Source: Geminicoccus harenae
GTDB taxonomy: Bacteria > Pseudomonadota > Alphaproteobacteria > Geminicoccales > Geminicoccaceae
DNA: 64,000 nt
Assembly: GCF_019800005.1 (NCBI RefSeq)
Contig: NZ_JABGCL010000005.1
Span: 1 to 64,000 of the forward strand
Direction: 5' to 3'
Shown here: piece after piece, positions 44,615 through 53,285 of the stretch
Numbering within the stretch: position 1 is the stretch's first letter
Layout of the letters: each line of letters opens with the position of its first letter
Program-made: the position numbers and the translations under genes
The notes under the pieces: model-generated
Database searches by the model: none
Seen by the model: the letters and a program-made list of their open reading frames with translations, nothing else
Told to the model about the DNA's origin: nothing

Positions 44615-46303
44615 ATGGGGGCGGACAAGCGGCGGATCGGCCTTGCGACCCTGCGCCTGTGGTCGGGCGCGTTCCTGTTCCTGTTCGCCACCACCCATCT
44701 GCTCAACCATGCGCTGGGGCTGGTCTCGCTCGATGCCATGGAAGCCGGCCGCGCGGTGTTCGTCGCGTTCTGGCGCTCGCCGGTCGAGCTCGTCCTGCTG
44801 GCGGCACTGCTGCTCCACCCGGCCGTTGCGATCGTCCGGCTGTTCCAGCGGCGCACGCTCCGCCTGCCGCCCCTGGACTGGCTGCAGGTGGGCCTGGGCC
44901 TGCTCATCCCCTACTACCTGACCATCCACGTGCTCGGCACCGGCGTGCTGCACCAGGTCCAGGGGCTCGATGACAGCTACGCCTACCTGCTCAACCTGAT
45001 CTGGCCGGGCGGGATGCAGCGGCAGACGGAGCTGATGCTGGTGGTCTGGGGCCATGGCTGCATCGGGATGTACCACCGCCTGAAGCTGGAGCCCTGGTTC
45101 AGGGGTGCTGCGCCGCTCCTGCTCACGCTGGCCGTGCTGCTGCCCACGCTGGCCTTCTTCGGCATGCTGAACGGTGCGCGCGAGCTGGCGGCCAGGGCGG
45201 CGTCCGATCCCGCCTGGATCGCGGCGCTGGCGGCTGCCGAAAACTGGCCGGAGCCGGCCGAGCGCGCCTGGATCTATGTCCTGGAAAGCCGGCTGCTCCT
45301 CCTGTTCTACGGCACGATCGCGCTCCTGTTCCTCCTACGGCTGGCGCGTCAGGCGATCGTGGCGCGCACCGGGCCGGTCGCGATCGAGTTCCCGGGCAAT
45401 TTGCTGGTGCGGGTCCCGCGCGGCACCTCCGTGCTGGAGGCGGCCGAGCTGGCGCGGCTGCCCCACGCCTCGGTATGCGGCGGGCGCGGGCGCTGCTCGA
45501 CCTGCCGGGTCCGGGTCGGCCGGGGCAGCGACCACCTGCCGCCGCCGTCGGCCCAGGAGGAGCGGGTGCTGCGCCGGATCCAGGCCAGGCCCGACGTGCG
45601 CCTCGCCTGCCAGCTCCGGCCGACCCATGCGCTGCAGGTGACCCCGCTGGTCGCGGCCGGCCACGCTGCCGAGGAGGTCAGCCGGCCGATGTTCCCCAGG
45701 CACGGCGTGGAGCGCGAGCTGGTCGTGCTGTTCGCCGACCTGCGCGGCTTCACCATGCTTGCCGAGCACCGGCTGCCCTATGACGTGGTGTTCCTGCTGA
45801 ACCGCTGGTTCGCACTGTCCGGCCAGACGATCGAGCAGGCCGGCGGCCGGGTCGACAAGTTCATCGGCGACGGCGTTATGGCCCTGTTCGGGCTGGACCA
45901 CGGGCCGGAGGAAGGAGCGCGCAGTGCGCTGAAGGCGGCCCAGGCAATGGCCGCGGGCCTGAGCCAGCTTTCCCACGAGATGCGCGGCGAGCTGGGGCAG
46001 GCGACGCTCCGGATGGGGGTGGGCATCCATGCCGGCAGCGCCATCGTGGGCCAGCTCGGCTGGGGTCATGCGGCGGGCCTCACCGCGATCGGCGACGTGG
46101 TCAACGTCGCGAGCCGGCTGGAGACCGCCTGCAAGGAGCTGTCGGCCGAGGCGGTGATCTCCGCGGAGGTGTTCCGCCTGGCCGGGCTGGAGCCGCCGAG
46201 CGCCCCGGTCCCGCTCGAGCTGCGCGGCCGCCGCCGGTCCCTGCCGGTGGTGGCGGTGCCGAGGCTGGCCGAACTGCGCCAGACGGATCTGGCCAGCGCC
46301 TAG
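44615..46303 (+). CDS. Membrane adenylate cyclase with [2Fe-2S] ferredoxin domain and His-rich helices
   Basis: 562 residues in three parts. Residues ~10-250 form about six membrane helices with histidines placed like haem-b ligands (His28, His32, His105, His113, His147, His154), recalling succinate-dehydrogenase/cytochrome-b membrane subunits. Residues ~253-345 are a plant-type ferredoxin: C288, C294 and C297 in CGGRGRCSTCRV and C332 in LACQLRP. Residues ~365-545 are a class III cyclase with metal Asp375 (LFADLRGFT) and Asp419 (IGDGVMALFG). Together they suggest that membrane redox state controls cAMP synthesis. The haem is an inference. GC-rich codon use like neighbours. Confidence 0.88.
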   Translation: MGADKRRIGLATLRLWSGAFLFLFATTHLLNHALGLVSLDAMEAGRAVFVAFWRSPVELVLLAALLLHPAVAIVRLFQRRTLRLPPLDWLQVGLGLLIPYYLTIHVLGTGVLHQVQGLDDSYAYLLNLIWPGGMQRQTELMLVVWGHGCIGMYHRLKLEPWFRGAAPLLLTLAVLLPTLAFFGMLNGARELAARAASDPAWIAALAAAENWPEPAERAWIYVLESRLLLLFYGTIALLFLLRLARQAIVARTGPVAIEFPGNLLVRVPRGTSVLEAAELARLPHASVCGGRGRCSTCRVRVGRGSDHLPPPSAQEERVLRRIQARPDVRLACQLRPTHALQVTPLVAAGHAAEEVSRPMFPRHGVERELVVLFADLRGFTMLAEHRLPYDVVFLLNRWFALSGQTIEQAGGRVDKFIGDGVMALFGLDHGPEEGARSALKAAQAMAAGLSQLSHEMRGELGQATLRMGVGIHAGSAIVGQLGWGHAAGLTAIGDVVNVASRLETACKELSAEAVISAEVFRLAGLEPPSAPVPLELRGRRRSLPVVAVPRLAELRQTDLASA

Positions 46304-46782
46304 GCGAAGGCCGGCTGCGCTTCCGGCACGGTCGGGGCTGCCCCGATTTCCTCCAGGCCAGGAAGATCCGGCATGGCGCCCCGCCCGTACTGCGCGTCCC
46401 ACCAGGCGAGCAGGAGATAGGTGGAAAGGGCGTCCTGGAAGGACTGTTGCAGCGTGTCACTGGCGAAGCGGATCGTCCGGGCGTTGCCGGCCCGGGGATG
46501 ATCCTCGACCAGATATGGCAGGCCCTGACGCTCCGCATAGGCGGTCGCCGAGGGGAGCGTGGGAAAGGTCAGCTCGACCTGGGCCAGGGGTTCGGGAGCG
46601 GTGTCGTCGCCCCCGTCGCCGGCAGATGGGTGCTCCAGCACGAGATGCCAGCGCTGCCGGCCGGGGTGAACCGGTGCCGGACGTGGCGGGAGCGGCTGGA
46701 AGATCCGTGCGACCGTGCCAGGCGGGAAAGGTCGACGCTTGCTATTCGGTTGGAACGGATCGTCGGTGACTTGGGTCTCCAT
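46300..46782 (-). CDS. NDUFS4-like (complex I accessory subunit family) protein
   Basis: 160 residues from ATG 46782, preceded by GGGAGGAGCC. The segment VARIFQPLPPRPAPV, then RWHLVLEHP and VELTFPTLPSATAYAERQGL with PYLVEDHP resembles the NDUS4 family fold (arginine-hydrophobic-proline start, W-x-hydrophobic strand, TF-x-T-x5-A-x-A-E-x2-G-x2-Y). A C-terminal extension (ALSTYLLLAWWDAQYG) is not part of that family. It is the third gene of the Hsp20 operon, 56 bp after hsp20-2, so it is probably made under heat stress. The role may be assembly or protection of a Fe-S or respiratory complex; this is inferred. Confidence 0.65.
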   Translation of the reverse strand: METQVTDDPFQPNSKRRPFPPGTVARIFQPLPPRPAPVHPGRQRWHLVLEHPSAGDGGDDTAPEPLAQVELTFPTLPSATAYAERQGLPYLVEDHPRAGNARTIRFASDTLQQSFQDALSTYLLLAWWDAQYGRGAMPDLPGLEEIGAAPTVPEAQPAFA

Positions 46783-46838
46783 GGCTGGCTCCTCCCGAAG
46801 AAGGTGCGGGCGCGGCTGCCGCCGCGCCCGACTGGCCA

Positions 46839-47366
46839 TCAATGCCTGGTCTCGCCCTCGGATGCCGCGTTGATGGCGATCCGCCTGGTCTTCGCCTGCG
46901 CCTGGACAGACTTCGGCAGGGTGACGGTGAGCAGGCCGTTCCTGAAGCTGGCGCTCACCTTGTCCTCCTCGACCTCGTATCCCAGCGGGATCCGGCGCTC
47001 GAACCGGCCATAGTAGCGCTCGCTGAACTGGCGCTCCTTGTCCTCGGTCTCCGAGCGCTTCTCACCGCGCAGGGTCAGCATGTCGCCGTCGAGCAGGACC
47101 TCGATGTCCTTCTCCTCGAGACCGGGAATCTCGGCCACCACCCGGATGTCACGGTCGGTTTCCGAGACCTCCACGCTCGGCCAGGTCGTGGCCCAGCCCT
47201 GCATCCGGCCGAACGAACGCGGCAGGTCGAGGCCACGGAAGGCCTCGTCGAACAGCCGGTTCATCTCCCGGTGCAGCGTGACGAACGGGTTCTGCTCCTG
47301 GTCGCGGTAGAGGGTCGGGGCCTGGCTCATGGTGCGGCCCCAGGGGATGAGATCGCGCATGTTCAT
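46839..47366 (-). CDS. Hsp20/alpha-crystallin small heat-shock protein 1
   Basis: 175 residues. The alpha-crystallin domain runs ~residues 58-160: WPSVEVSETDRDIRVVAEIP, GLEEKDIEVLLDGDMLTLRG, and the closing RNGLLTVTLPKS. It is a holdase that keeps unfolding proteins soluble. The N-terminus has FVTLHREMNRLFDEAFRGL, typical of class A bacterial proteins. GGAGAAGAGCC precedes ATG 47366. It follows hsp20-2 by 42 bp and so is in the same heat-shock transcript. Confidence 0.95.
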   Translation of the reverse strand: MNMRDLIPWGRTMSQAPTLYRDQEQNPFVTLHREMNRLFDEAFRGLDLPRSFGRMQGWATTWPSVEVSETDRDIRVVAEIPGLEEKDIEVLLDGDMLTLRGEKRSETEDKERQFSERYYGRFERRIPLGYEVEEDKVSASFRNGLLTVTLPKSVQAQAKTRRIAINAASEGETRH

Positions 47367-47408
47367 GGCTCTTCTCCTCAGCTTTGGCAGCAGGAAGCAG
47401 GTCAGGCG

Positions 47409-47888
47409 TCAGGCTGCCTTACTCTGGTTCTCGATCTGCATGGGCTCAGGTCTCGGCAGTGCCTCGCTCCCGATCTCGATCCGCCGCGGCTTCATCGCAT
47501 CGGGCAGCTCGCGGACGAGCTCGATCGTGAGCAGGCCGTTCTCCAGGGTCGCCGCCTTCACCTTGACATGGTCGGCCAGCTCAAAGCGACGCTGGAAGGT
47601 GCGGCCGGCAATCCCGCGATGCAGGTACTGCCCGTCATCCGGGCCGGGCTTCGCACCGCTGACGACCAGGAGGTTCGGCTCCTGGGTCAGGTCGAGTTCG
47701 TCCTTCGAGAACCCGGCCACCGCCATGCTGATGCGGTAGGCATCCTCGCCGGTCTTGACGATGTCGTATGGCGGCCAGTTGTCGATCGCCTGCAGGCGGC
47801 TGGCCCGGTCGAGCAGATCGAAGACCCGGTCGAAGCCGATGGTCGACCGGAAGAGTGGCGTGAAGTCGAGTGCTGTTCTCATAGCCAT
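47409..47888 (-). CDS. ibpA: Hsp20/IbpA-type small heat-shock protein 2
   Basis: 159 residues, closer to E. coli IbpA/B and rhizobial HspA. MRTALDFTPLFRSTIGFDRV at the N-terminus, YPPYDIVKTGEDAYRISMAV-like (NWPPYDIVKTGEDAYRIS), FSKDELDLTQEPNLLVVSG, GIAGRTFQRRFELADHVKV, and LENGLLTIELVRELP are all family marks. First gene of the heat-shock operon. Its AUG (47888) and Shine-Dalgarno lie inside a ROSE-like hairpin; an AUG at 47882 is an alternative start. Confidence 0.94.
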   Translation of the reverse strand: MAMRTALDFTPLFRSTIGFDRVFDLLDRASRLQAIDNWPPYDIVKTGEDAYRISMAVAGFSKDELDLTQEPNLLVVSGAKPGPDDGQYLHRGIAGRTFQRRFELADHVKVKAATLENGLLTIELVRELPDAMKPRRIEIGSEALPRPEPMQIENQSKAA

Positions 47889-47937
47889 ATCCTCCACTGA
47901 GCAACATGGGTACGAGAGGCGCCCAGGTTCGGGCGCC
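47885..47937 (-). ncRNA. ROSE-like RNA thermometer in the ibpA leader
   Basis: On the minus strand the leader holds two hairpins. The distal one pairs GGCGCCC with GGGCGCC (47918-47937). The proximal one pairs CCAUG-U-UGCU (47900-47909) with AGGAUAUGG (47885-47893), enclosing the Shine-Dalgarno AGGA and the start AUG. UUGCU opposite AGGA, with a G-G mismatch and a bulged U, is the ROSE signature. It should melt at heat-shock temperature and free the ribosome site. Confidence 0.72.
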
Positions 47938-47978
47938 CTTGGATCTGCCAGCCCCGCATGGGCGGCCGGCACCCATCG

Positions 47979-48006
47979 ATCTGGGCGTTCTCCTATCGTT
48001 TTCAAG
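47979..48006 (-). promoter_or_regulatory. RpoH (sigma-32)-type promoter of the Hsp20 operon
   Basis: Minus strand CTTGAA (48001-48006) is followed by a 15-nt spacer and CCCAGAT (47979-47985). This fits RpoH promoters (CTTGAA, then CCCCAT-like -10). A start ~7 bp on gives a leader of about 80-85 nt, the usual size for a ROSE leader. The match in the -10 is partial. Confidence 0.6.
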
Positions 48007-48110
48007 AGGTTACCGAGGCGCATGACGATCGCTTCCGGGCGAACGGCTTGACGCCGCCACCCCCGCCCACCAAACCTGCTGGCAGCATCGAGAAAGGTGA
48101 CAACCCGTCG

Positions 48111-48890
48111 ATGAGCGGACCCGCACACGCCCTGGTCGCCGACGACATCCACAAGACCTTCGGCTCCCTCGAAGTCCTCAAGGGCGTCTCGGTGACCGCC
48201 GACAAGGGCGACGTGATCGCGATGCTGGGTTCGTCCGGATCGGGCAAGAGCACCTTCCTGCGCTGCCTGAACCTGCTTGAGATGCCGGACCAGGGGCGGG
48301 TCGTGGTGGCGGGCGAGGAGATGCGTCTCGTCCCGGACCGCGCGGGCAAGCTCAAGGCGGCTGATCGCCGGCAGGTCGAGCGGCTGCGTACCCGCCTTGG
48401 CATGGTGTTCCAGCAGTTCAACCTGTGGTCGCACATGACCATCCTCGACAACGTGATCGAGGCGCCGGTCCACGTCCTCAAGCTCTCGCGGGCCGAGGCG
48501 CTGGCCAGGGCGGAGGCGCTCCTGAACAAGGTCGGCATCTGGGACAAGCGCGATGCCTATCCCGCCCATCTCTCGGGCGGGCAGCAGCAGCGTGCCGCGA
48601 TCGCCCGGGCGCTCGCCATGGAGCCGGACGTGCTCCTGTTCGACGAGCCGACCTCGGCGCTGGACCCGGAGCTGGTCGGCGAGGTGCTGCGGGTGATGCG
48701 CGATCTGGCGGTGGAAGGGCGCACCATGATCGTGGTCACCCACGAGATGGGCTTTGCCCGCGAGGTGGCCGACCATGTGATCTTTCTGCATCAGGGACGC
48801 ATCGAAGATCAGGGGCCGCCCGACCAATTCTTCGGCGCACCAAGGTCTGAGCGGGTTCGGCAGTTCCTGTCGGGCAAGCTGAAGGGTTGA
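48111..48890 (+). CDS. Polar amino acid ABC transporter ATPase (HisP/GlnQ type)
   Basis: 259 residues. Walker A is [10 protein letters not shown]-loop [14 protein letters not shown], signature [15 protein letters not shown], Walker [13 protein letters not shown], switch His in VVTHEMGF. The insertion [20 protein letters not shown] before the Q-loop is typical of the histidine/octopine/arginine ATPases. It energises amino acid uptake. Its membrane partners are not beside it: the nearest matching permeases are at 54.9-56.4 kb. Preceded by GAAAGGTG; divergent from the Hsp20 operon. Confidence 0.93.
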   Translation: MSGPAHALVADDIHKTFGSLEVLKGVSVTADKGDVIAMLGSSGSGKSTFLRCLNLLEMPDQGRVVVAGEEMRLVPDRAGKLKAADRRQVERLRTRLGMVFQQFNLWSHMTILDNVIEAPVHVLKLSRAEALARAEALLNKVGIWDKRDAYPAHLSGGQQQRAAIARALAMEPDVLLFDEPTSALDPELVGEVLRVMRDLAVEGRTMIVVTHEMGFAREVADHVIFLHQGRIEDQGPPDQFFGAPRSERVRQFLSGKLKG

Positions 48891-48946
48891 CCCGGATGCC
48901 CGATCGGGGCATCGCTGCATACTCAACCAGTTAGCGGGTTTCGCTC

Positions 48947-49732
48947 ATGCGCCGACCAACCATCGCTGCGTTCGTCGTGGCTCTCGGCCTGGCCTTTTCG
49001 GCCACTGCCTTCGCTCAGCCCCAGGCCATCCTGCGGGTCGCGGTCGACGGGAGCTACCCGCCCTACAGCATGGTCGACAAGAAGGGCCGGCTGTCCGGCT
49101 TCGACATCGAGATGGCCGACGAGATCTGCAAGCGGCTCGCGGCCAAGTGCACCAAGGTGCAGTTCACCTGGGACCAGATCCTGGACGCGGTGAAGTCGCA
49201 GCGTGCCGATATCGTGGTCGCTTCCACCTCGATCACCGACGGCCGGCGCCGGCGCGGCATCGCGTTCAGCCAGCGCTACTACCACACGCCCGCCATGTTC
49301 GTGCGCCGCAAGGGCGATTCGGTGGAAGGGATCTGGAAGGCGCTGCGCGGCAAGACGATCGGCGTGCAGGCGAACACCACCCACGACCAGTTCGTGACCT
49401 CCGAGTTCACCGCATCCGCCAAGATCGCACGGTTCAAGACCCTGCCGCAGATGGTCGACGCGCTGATGAAGGAGCAGGTCGACGTCATCCTGGCCGATGC
49501 CTGGGCGCTCGACCAGACCGCGATCAAGGGCAAGTACGGCAAGAAGCTGGAGTTCACCGGCCCGGCCTACAACGACCGGCGCTGGTTCGGCGAGGGGATC
49601 GGCGTGATCCTGCCGCAGGACGACCCGGCGCTGAAGGCGCGCATCGACGAGGCGATCGTCGCCATGCGCGAGGACGGCACCTACATGCAGATCGCCAACA
49701 AGTATTTCTCGTTCGACCCGTACGGGAACTGA
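48947..49732 (+). CDS. Polar amino acid-binding periplasmic protein 1
   Basis: 261 residues with a Sec signal (RPTIAAFVVALGLAFSATAF, cleavage after AFA). The SBP family 3 hallmarks are LRVAVDGSYPPYSMVDKKGR, LSGFDIEMADEICKRLAAKC, and DIVVASTSITDGRRRRGIAF; the ligand-pocket DAWALDQTA is near residue 185. It resembles lysine/arginine/ornithine binders. It lies 56 bp after the ATPase and shares 35-40% eye-estimated similarity with the protein at 54122. No permeases follow directly. Confidence 0.92.
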   Translation: MRRPTIAAFVVALGLAFSATAFAQPQAILRVAVDGSYPPYSMVDKKGRLSGFDIEMADEICKRLAAKCTKVQFTWDQILDAVKSQRADIVVASTSITDGRRRRGIAFSQRYYHTPAMFVRRKGDSVEGIWKALRGKTIGVQANTTHDQFVTSEFTASAKIARFKTLPQMVDALMKEQVDVILADAWALDQTAIKGKYGKKLEFTGPAYNDRRWFGEGIGVILPQDDPALKARIDEAIVAMREDGTYMQIANKYFSFDPYGN

Positions 49733-49780
49733 AGCTGCCCCTGGCAGAACCGGGCCGCCTGCAGTACGGCCCGGCCCCTG

Positions 49781-50371
49781 CTACTTGAGGACCAGCGGCG
49801 ACTGCTTCTGGAAGGTGAAGCTGTCGAAGCCGTCCCAGTAGTTGATGGTCAGGAACTTGGTGCCGTGGCAGACCGCCGCGGTCGGCCCGAAGCGGTGTGC
49901 CACCAGCACGCTGCCGTCCGAGAACAGGTCGAGCGCCACCTTCTCGGACTGCCTGACGTCGAAGTTCTGCATCTCCCCGCAGAAGACGAACTGGCCGGGC
50001 GCCGGTTGCTGGCGGCAGAAGCTCCGGTCGCTGAAGGTGCGCTTGGCATCGCCGGACAGCGCGCTGAAGCGCAGGCGCGGGCCACCCAGCAGCGGGTTGG
50101 AGCTGCTGCCGGGCATCACGACCACCCGGCCCTTGCCCAGCGAGCCGGTGCCGTAGTTCACCGTCCAGCGGCCGTTCGCCTGGTAGTTCATCGCCCAGTT
50201 GAACGTGACCGAGTTGCCGGGGTTGGCGTTCACCCAGGCGACCAGGTCGTTCATGAGCGGTGCGCACGGATCGGCCTTCGCGGCCCCGGGCAGCGCCAGC
50301 CCTGCTGCCAGCACCGCCACCGCCAGCCGTGCGGGCGTGCGGGTTCGACATGAGCTCGGTCGAGTGCTCAT
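49781..50371 (-). CDS. Secreted hypothetical protein, 196 residues
   Basis: Not recognised. A Sec signal peptide (RLAVAVLAAGLALPGAAKAD) is followed by a compact domain containing CAPLMNDLVAWVNANPGNSV, four or more cysteines, and aromatic-rich strands (NWAMNYQANGRWTVNYG; FCGEMQNFDV; CHGTKFLTINYWDGFDSFTF). It looks beta-rich and probably disulfide-bonded. AGAGGATACC precedes the ATG. It separates the ATPase/binding-protein pair from the emrAB genes and does not match any secretion or transport family by eye. Confidence 0.7.
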   Translation of the reverse strand: MSTRPSSCRTRTPARLAVAVLAAGLALPGAAKADPCAPLMNDLVAWVNANPGNSVTFNWAMNYQANGRWTVNYGTGSLGKGRVVVMPGSSSNPLLGGPRLRFSALSGDAKRTFSDRSFCRQQPAPGQFVFCGEMQNFDVRQSEKVALDLFSDGSVLVAHRFGPTAAVCHGTKFLTINYWDGFDSFTFQKQSPLVLK

Positions 50372-50480
50372 CCTGGTATCCTCTAGATGTCGATTGACCG
50401 GAACGGGTCCGGCGTCGAATCTATTAGATACGATACTTACACGTGTCTGTGATCCGCAGCACTAGTTTGCCGATGTTCCG

Positions 50481-52067
50481 TCAGTGCGCGTCCGGGGAAG
50501 GCCCCGCGGCCTTCGGCTTGTGCACCAGTGGCATCAGTAGGAGCGCCAGGAAGAACACCGCCGACATCAGCAAGAAGCAGTCGGCATAGGTGAGCACGCT
50601 GGCCTCGAGCTCGGCCATGCCGACCAGCGTGCGCAAGGCCGCCTGGTCGGGATCGGTGGCCAGAAGATCGCCCATGCGGCCGCTCATCGATTCCAGGGTC
50701 GAGGCCACGATGCCGCGCGACAGGCTGAGCTGGTCCAGGAGATGGCGCATGTGGTGCGCCATCCGGTGGTCGATCGCCGTGTTGATCAGGGCGAGGCCGA
50801 TGGCCCCACCCAGGTTGCGCATCAGGTTGTAGAGGCCGGACGCGTTCTTGATCCGGTCGGGCGGCAGGGTGCCCAGCGCCAGCGTGTTGATCGGCAGGAA
50901 GCACAGCATCAGCGACACGCCGCGGATCGCCTGCGGGAGGAACAGTTCGGCCAGCGAGCTCTGGTTGGTCACCTCGTGGTTCAGGTAGACGCCCAGGCCG
51001 AACAGGATCAGGCCCAGCGCCAGCATCGCCCGGAGATCCATCCTCTTGCTGAGCATCCCGGCCAGCGGGGCGGAGAGGAACTGGAACAGGCCGGTGACGA
51101 ACATGATCTGGCCGATCTGGAGCGCGTTGTAGCCGCGCACGCTGGCCAGGAAGAGGGGCAGCAGATAGACCGAGCCGTAGAGGCCGATGCCCAGGACGAA
51201 GCTCAGCACGCAGCCGATCGCGAAGTTCCGGTCCCGGAACGCGCGCAGCTCCACGATCGGCTGGCGGTAGCTCAGCACCCGCCAGAAGAACAGGACGCCC
51301 GCCACGGCCGCGATCACCGCCGCGTAGCGCACGCCGGGATCGTCCAGCCAGTCCCAGCGCGGCCCCTCGTCGAACACGTATTCGAGCGAGCCCAGGAAGG
51401 CCGCCATCGCCGCCAGGCCCAGCCAGTCGAAGCCCTTCAGGAGGCCGAGGTCCGGCTTGTCGATGTCCACCGTCCGCCAGACCAGGATCGTCACGATGAT
51501 GCCGGGCGGCACGTTGGCCAGGAACAGCCAGTGCCAGGAGAAGGTCTCGGTGAGCCAGCCGCCGAGCGTAGGGCCGATGGTTGGCGCCATGGTGGCGACC
51601 AAGCCGATCAGCACGGAGATGCCGGCACGGCGCTCGGGCGGGAACAGGATGAAGCTGGCGGCGAACACGGTCGGGATCATCGCCCCGCCGAGAAAGCCCT
51701 GCAGCACCCGCCAGACGATCATCTCCTCGATCGAGCCGGCGGTGGAGCACAGGAACGAGGCGAGGGTGAAGGTGCCGCAGGAGACGGCGAACAGGATCCG
51801 GGTCGAGAACACCCGGGACAGCATGCCCGAGAGCGGGATCATCACGACCTCCGCGATCAGGTAGCTGGTCTGCACCCAGGCGATCTCGTCCGAGCTGGCG
51901 GCCAGGCCAGCCTGGATCTCGCGCAAGGACGAGCTGACGATCTGGATGTCCAGGATCGCCATGAACATCCCGAACACCATGGCGAAGAAGCCCAGCACCA
52001 CGACCGGGCGCGGCCCGGCCGGCGCCCGGGTGGGCGCTGCCGCCGCCACTGCCGCCGAACTGGCCAT
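50481..52067 (-). CDS. emrB: EmrB-type MFS drug efflux transporter (DHA2 family)
   Basis: 528 residues with 14 predicted membrane helices. The DHA2 motifs are VLGFFAMVFGMFMAILDIQI (motif D1-like), VVMIPLSGMLSRVFSTRILF (motif A), VWRVLQGFLGGAMIPTVF (motif B) and LIGLVATMAPTIGPTLGGWL (motif C). It pumps hydrophobic toxins out by proton antiport, working with the HlyD/EmrA-type protein upstream to cross the periplasm. It lies 6 bp after emrA on the same strand and should be under the divergent TetR regulator. Confidence 0.93.
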   Translation of the reverse strand: MASSAAVAAAAPTRAPAGPRPVVVLGFFAMVFGMFMAILDIQIVSSSLREIQAGLAASSDEIAWVQTSYLIAEVVMIPLSGMLSRVFSTRILFAVSCGTFTLASFLCSTAGSIEEMIVWRVLQGFLGGAMIPTVFAASFILFPPERRAGISVLIGLVATMAPTIGPTLGGWLTETFSWHWLFLANVPPGIIVTILVWRTVDIDKPDLGLLKGFDWLGLAAMAAFLGSLEYVFDEGPRWDWLDDPGVRYAAVIAAVAGVLFFWRVLSYRQPIVELRAFRDRNFAIGCVLSFVLGIGLYGSVYLLPLFLASVRGYNALQIGQIMFVTGLFQFLSAPLAGMLSKRMDLRAMLALGLILFGLGVYLNHEVTNQSSLAELFLPQAIRGVSLMLCFLPINTLALGTLPPDRIKNASGLYNLMRNLGGAIGLALINTAIDHRMAHHMRHLLDQLSLSRGIVASTLESMSGRMGDLLATDPDQAALRTLVGMAELEASVLTYADCFLLMSAVFFLALLLMPLVHKPKAAGPSPDAH

Positions 52068-52073
52068 CGTGCG

Positions 52074-53192
52074 TCAGAGCCGGTCGGCGAGCGATCCGCC
52101 GGCCAGGCCGGCCGGCTGCGCAGCACCGAACACGCCCTCGGCGAGCTGTGCGCCATCGCTCTCGCCGCGTGTGTCCACGCTGACCTCCACCGAGAGGCCC
52201 GGGCGCAGCAGGCCGGCCAGCGCGTTGCCCGGTTCCAGGTCGATGCGGACCGGCACGCGCTGGACGATCTTGGTGAAGTTGCCGGTGGCGTTCTCGGCCG
52301 GCAGCAGGCTGAACTCGGCACCGCTGGCCGGGGCCAGGCTGGAGATCACGCCCTCGATCTCCCGGTCCGGCCAAGCATCCACCGCCAGCCGCACGGTCTG
52401 GCCGATCCGCATCCGGCCGATCTGGGTTTCCTTGAAGTTCGCGACGACATGGACGTCGGGCAGCGGCACCACCAGCATGGCCTGGCTGCCGGCGCGCAGA
52501 TACTGGCCGACCTGCACCGACTTGCCGCCCACCACCCCGTCCACCGGTGCGCGCACCTCCGTGGCCGCGAGGTCGGCGCGGGCGGCGGCAAGCCGCGCCT
52601 CGGCCTCGTGCAGGGCGGCACCGGCTTCGGTGCGCTGGGCCTGGAGCACGTCGAGCTGGCCCTTAGCACTGGCGAGGTCGGCCTCGGCCTGGCGCAGCGC
52701 GGCCGCGGCACGGGTCGCCTCGGAGGTCGCGCGCTCCAAGGTCTCGCGGCTGGTCCATTTCTGCTGGGCGAGCTTGCTGGAGCGCTCGGATTCGGAGCGG
52801 GCCAGCTCGAGCTGCGCCCGTGCCGCCTCGATGCCGGCGCTCGCCCGGTCGATCACGACCCGTTGCAGCTCGATCTGGGTGCCGATCGTGGCGATGCGCG
52901 CCGTCTGCGCCTCCACGGCCGCCCCGGCCGCCGCCTCGGCCGCGGCATAGTCGACCGGGTCGATGCGGAACAGGAGGTCGCCGGCATGGACCCGCTGGTC
53001 GTCGACTACGCGCACCTCCTGGACCATGCCCGCGACCTTGGGCGCGATCGGCGCGGTATCTGCCTGGACATAGGCGTTGTCGGTGGATTCGACGAAGCGC
53101 CACTCGTGCCAGTACTGCCAGCCGGCCCAGCCGCCGCCGACGATCGCGGCCGCCGCGAGACTGCCCAGCACGAGTTTCTTCACGCCCGCCAT
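52074..53192 (-). CDS. emrA: EmrA-type membrane-fusion protein (HlyD family)
   Basis: 372 residues from ATG 53192: one N-terminal membrane anchor (VLGSLAAAAIVGGGWAGWQY), the biotinyl-lipoyl-like half (VESTDNAYVQADTAPIAPKV), a long coiled coil of ~100 residues (ARAQLELARSESERSSKLAQ and onward), the second half of the hairpin domain (ATEVRAPVDGVVGGKSVQVG) and a beta-barrel. It bridges EmrB to an outer-membrane channel. No TolC-like gene is in the window. The divergent spacer to tetR holds two operator candidates. Confidence 0.93.
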   Translation of the reverse strand: MAGVKKLVLGSLAAAAIVGGGWAGWQYWHEWRFVESTDNAYVQADTAPIAPKVAGMVQEVRVVDDQRVHAGDLLFRIDPVDYAAAEAAAGAAVEAQTARIATIGTQIELQRVVIDRASAGIEAARAQLELARSESERSSKLAQQKWTSRETLERATSEATRAAAALRQAEADLASAKGQLDVLQAQRTEAGAALHEAEARLAAARADLAATEVRAPVDGVVGGKSVQVGQYLRAGSQAMLVVPLPDVHVVANFKETQIGRMRIGQTVRLAVDAWPDREIEGVISSLAPASGAEFSLLPAENATGNFTKIVQRVPVRIDLEPGNALAGLLRPGLSVEVSVDTRGESDGAQLAEGVFGAAQPAGLAGGSLADRL

Positions 53193-53285
53193 GATCACAA
53201 CCTTCGGACCGTCACCGGCAGCGCCGGCGTGCAACAGGAATGAACTTCCGGCAGATGCGCCCGTGCCCTCCCAGGATCAAGTGGA

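Noticed and set aside
50742..53243. Long plus-strand frame (833 codons) antisense to emrB and emrA
   Set aside because: Composition is His/Asp/Gln/Arg-rich, typical of the antisense of membrane and coiled-coil genes; the minus-strand genes have clear motifs.
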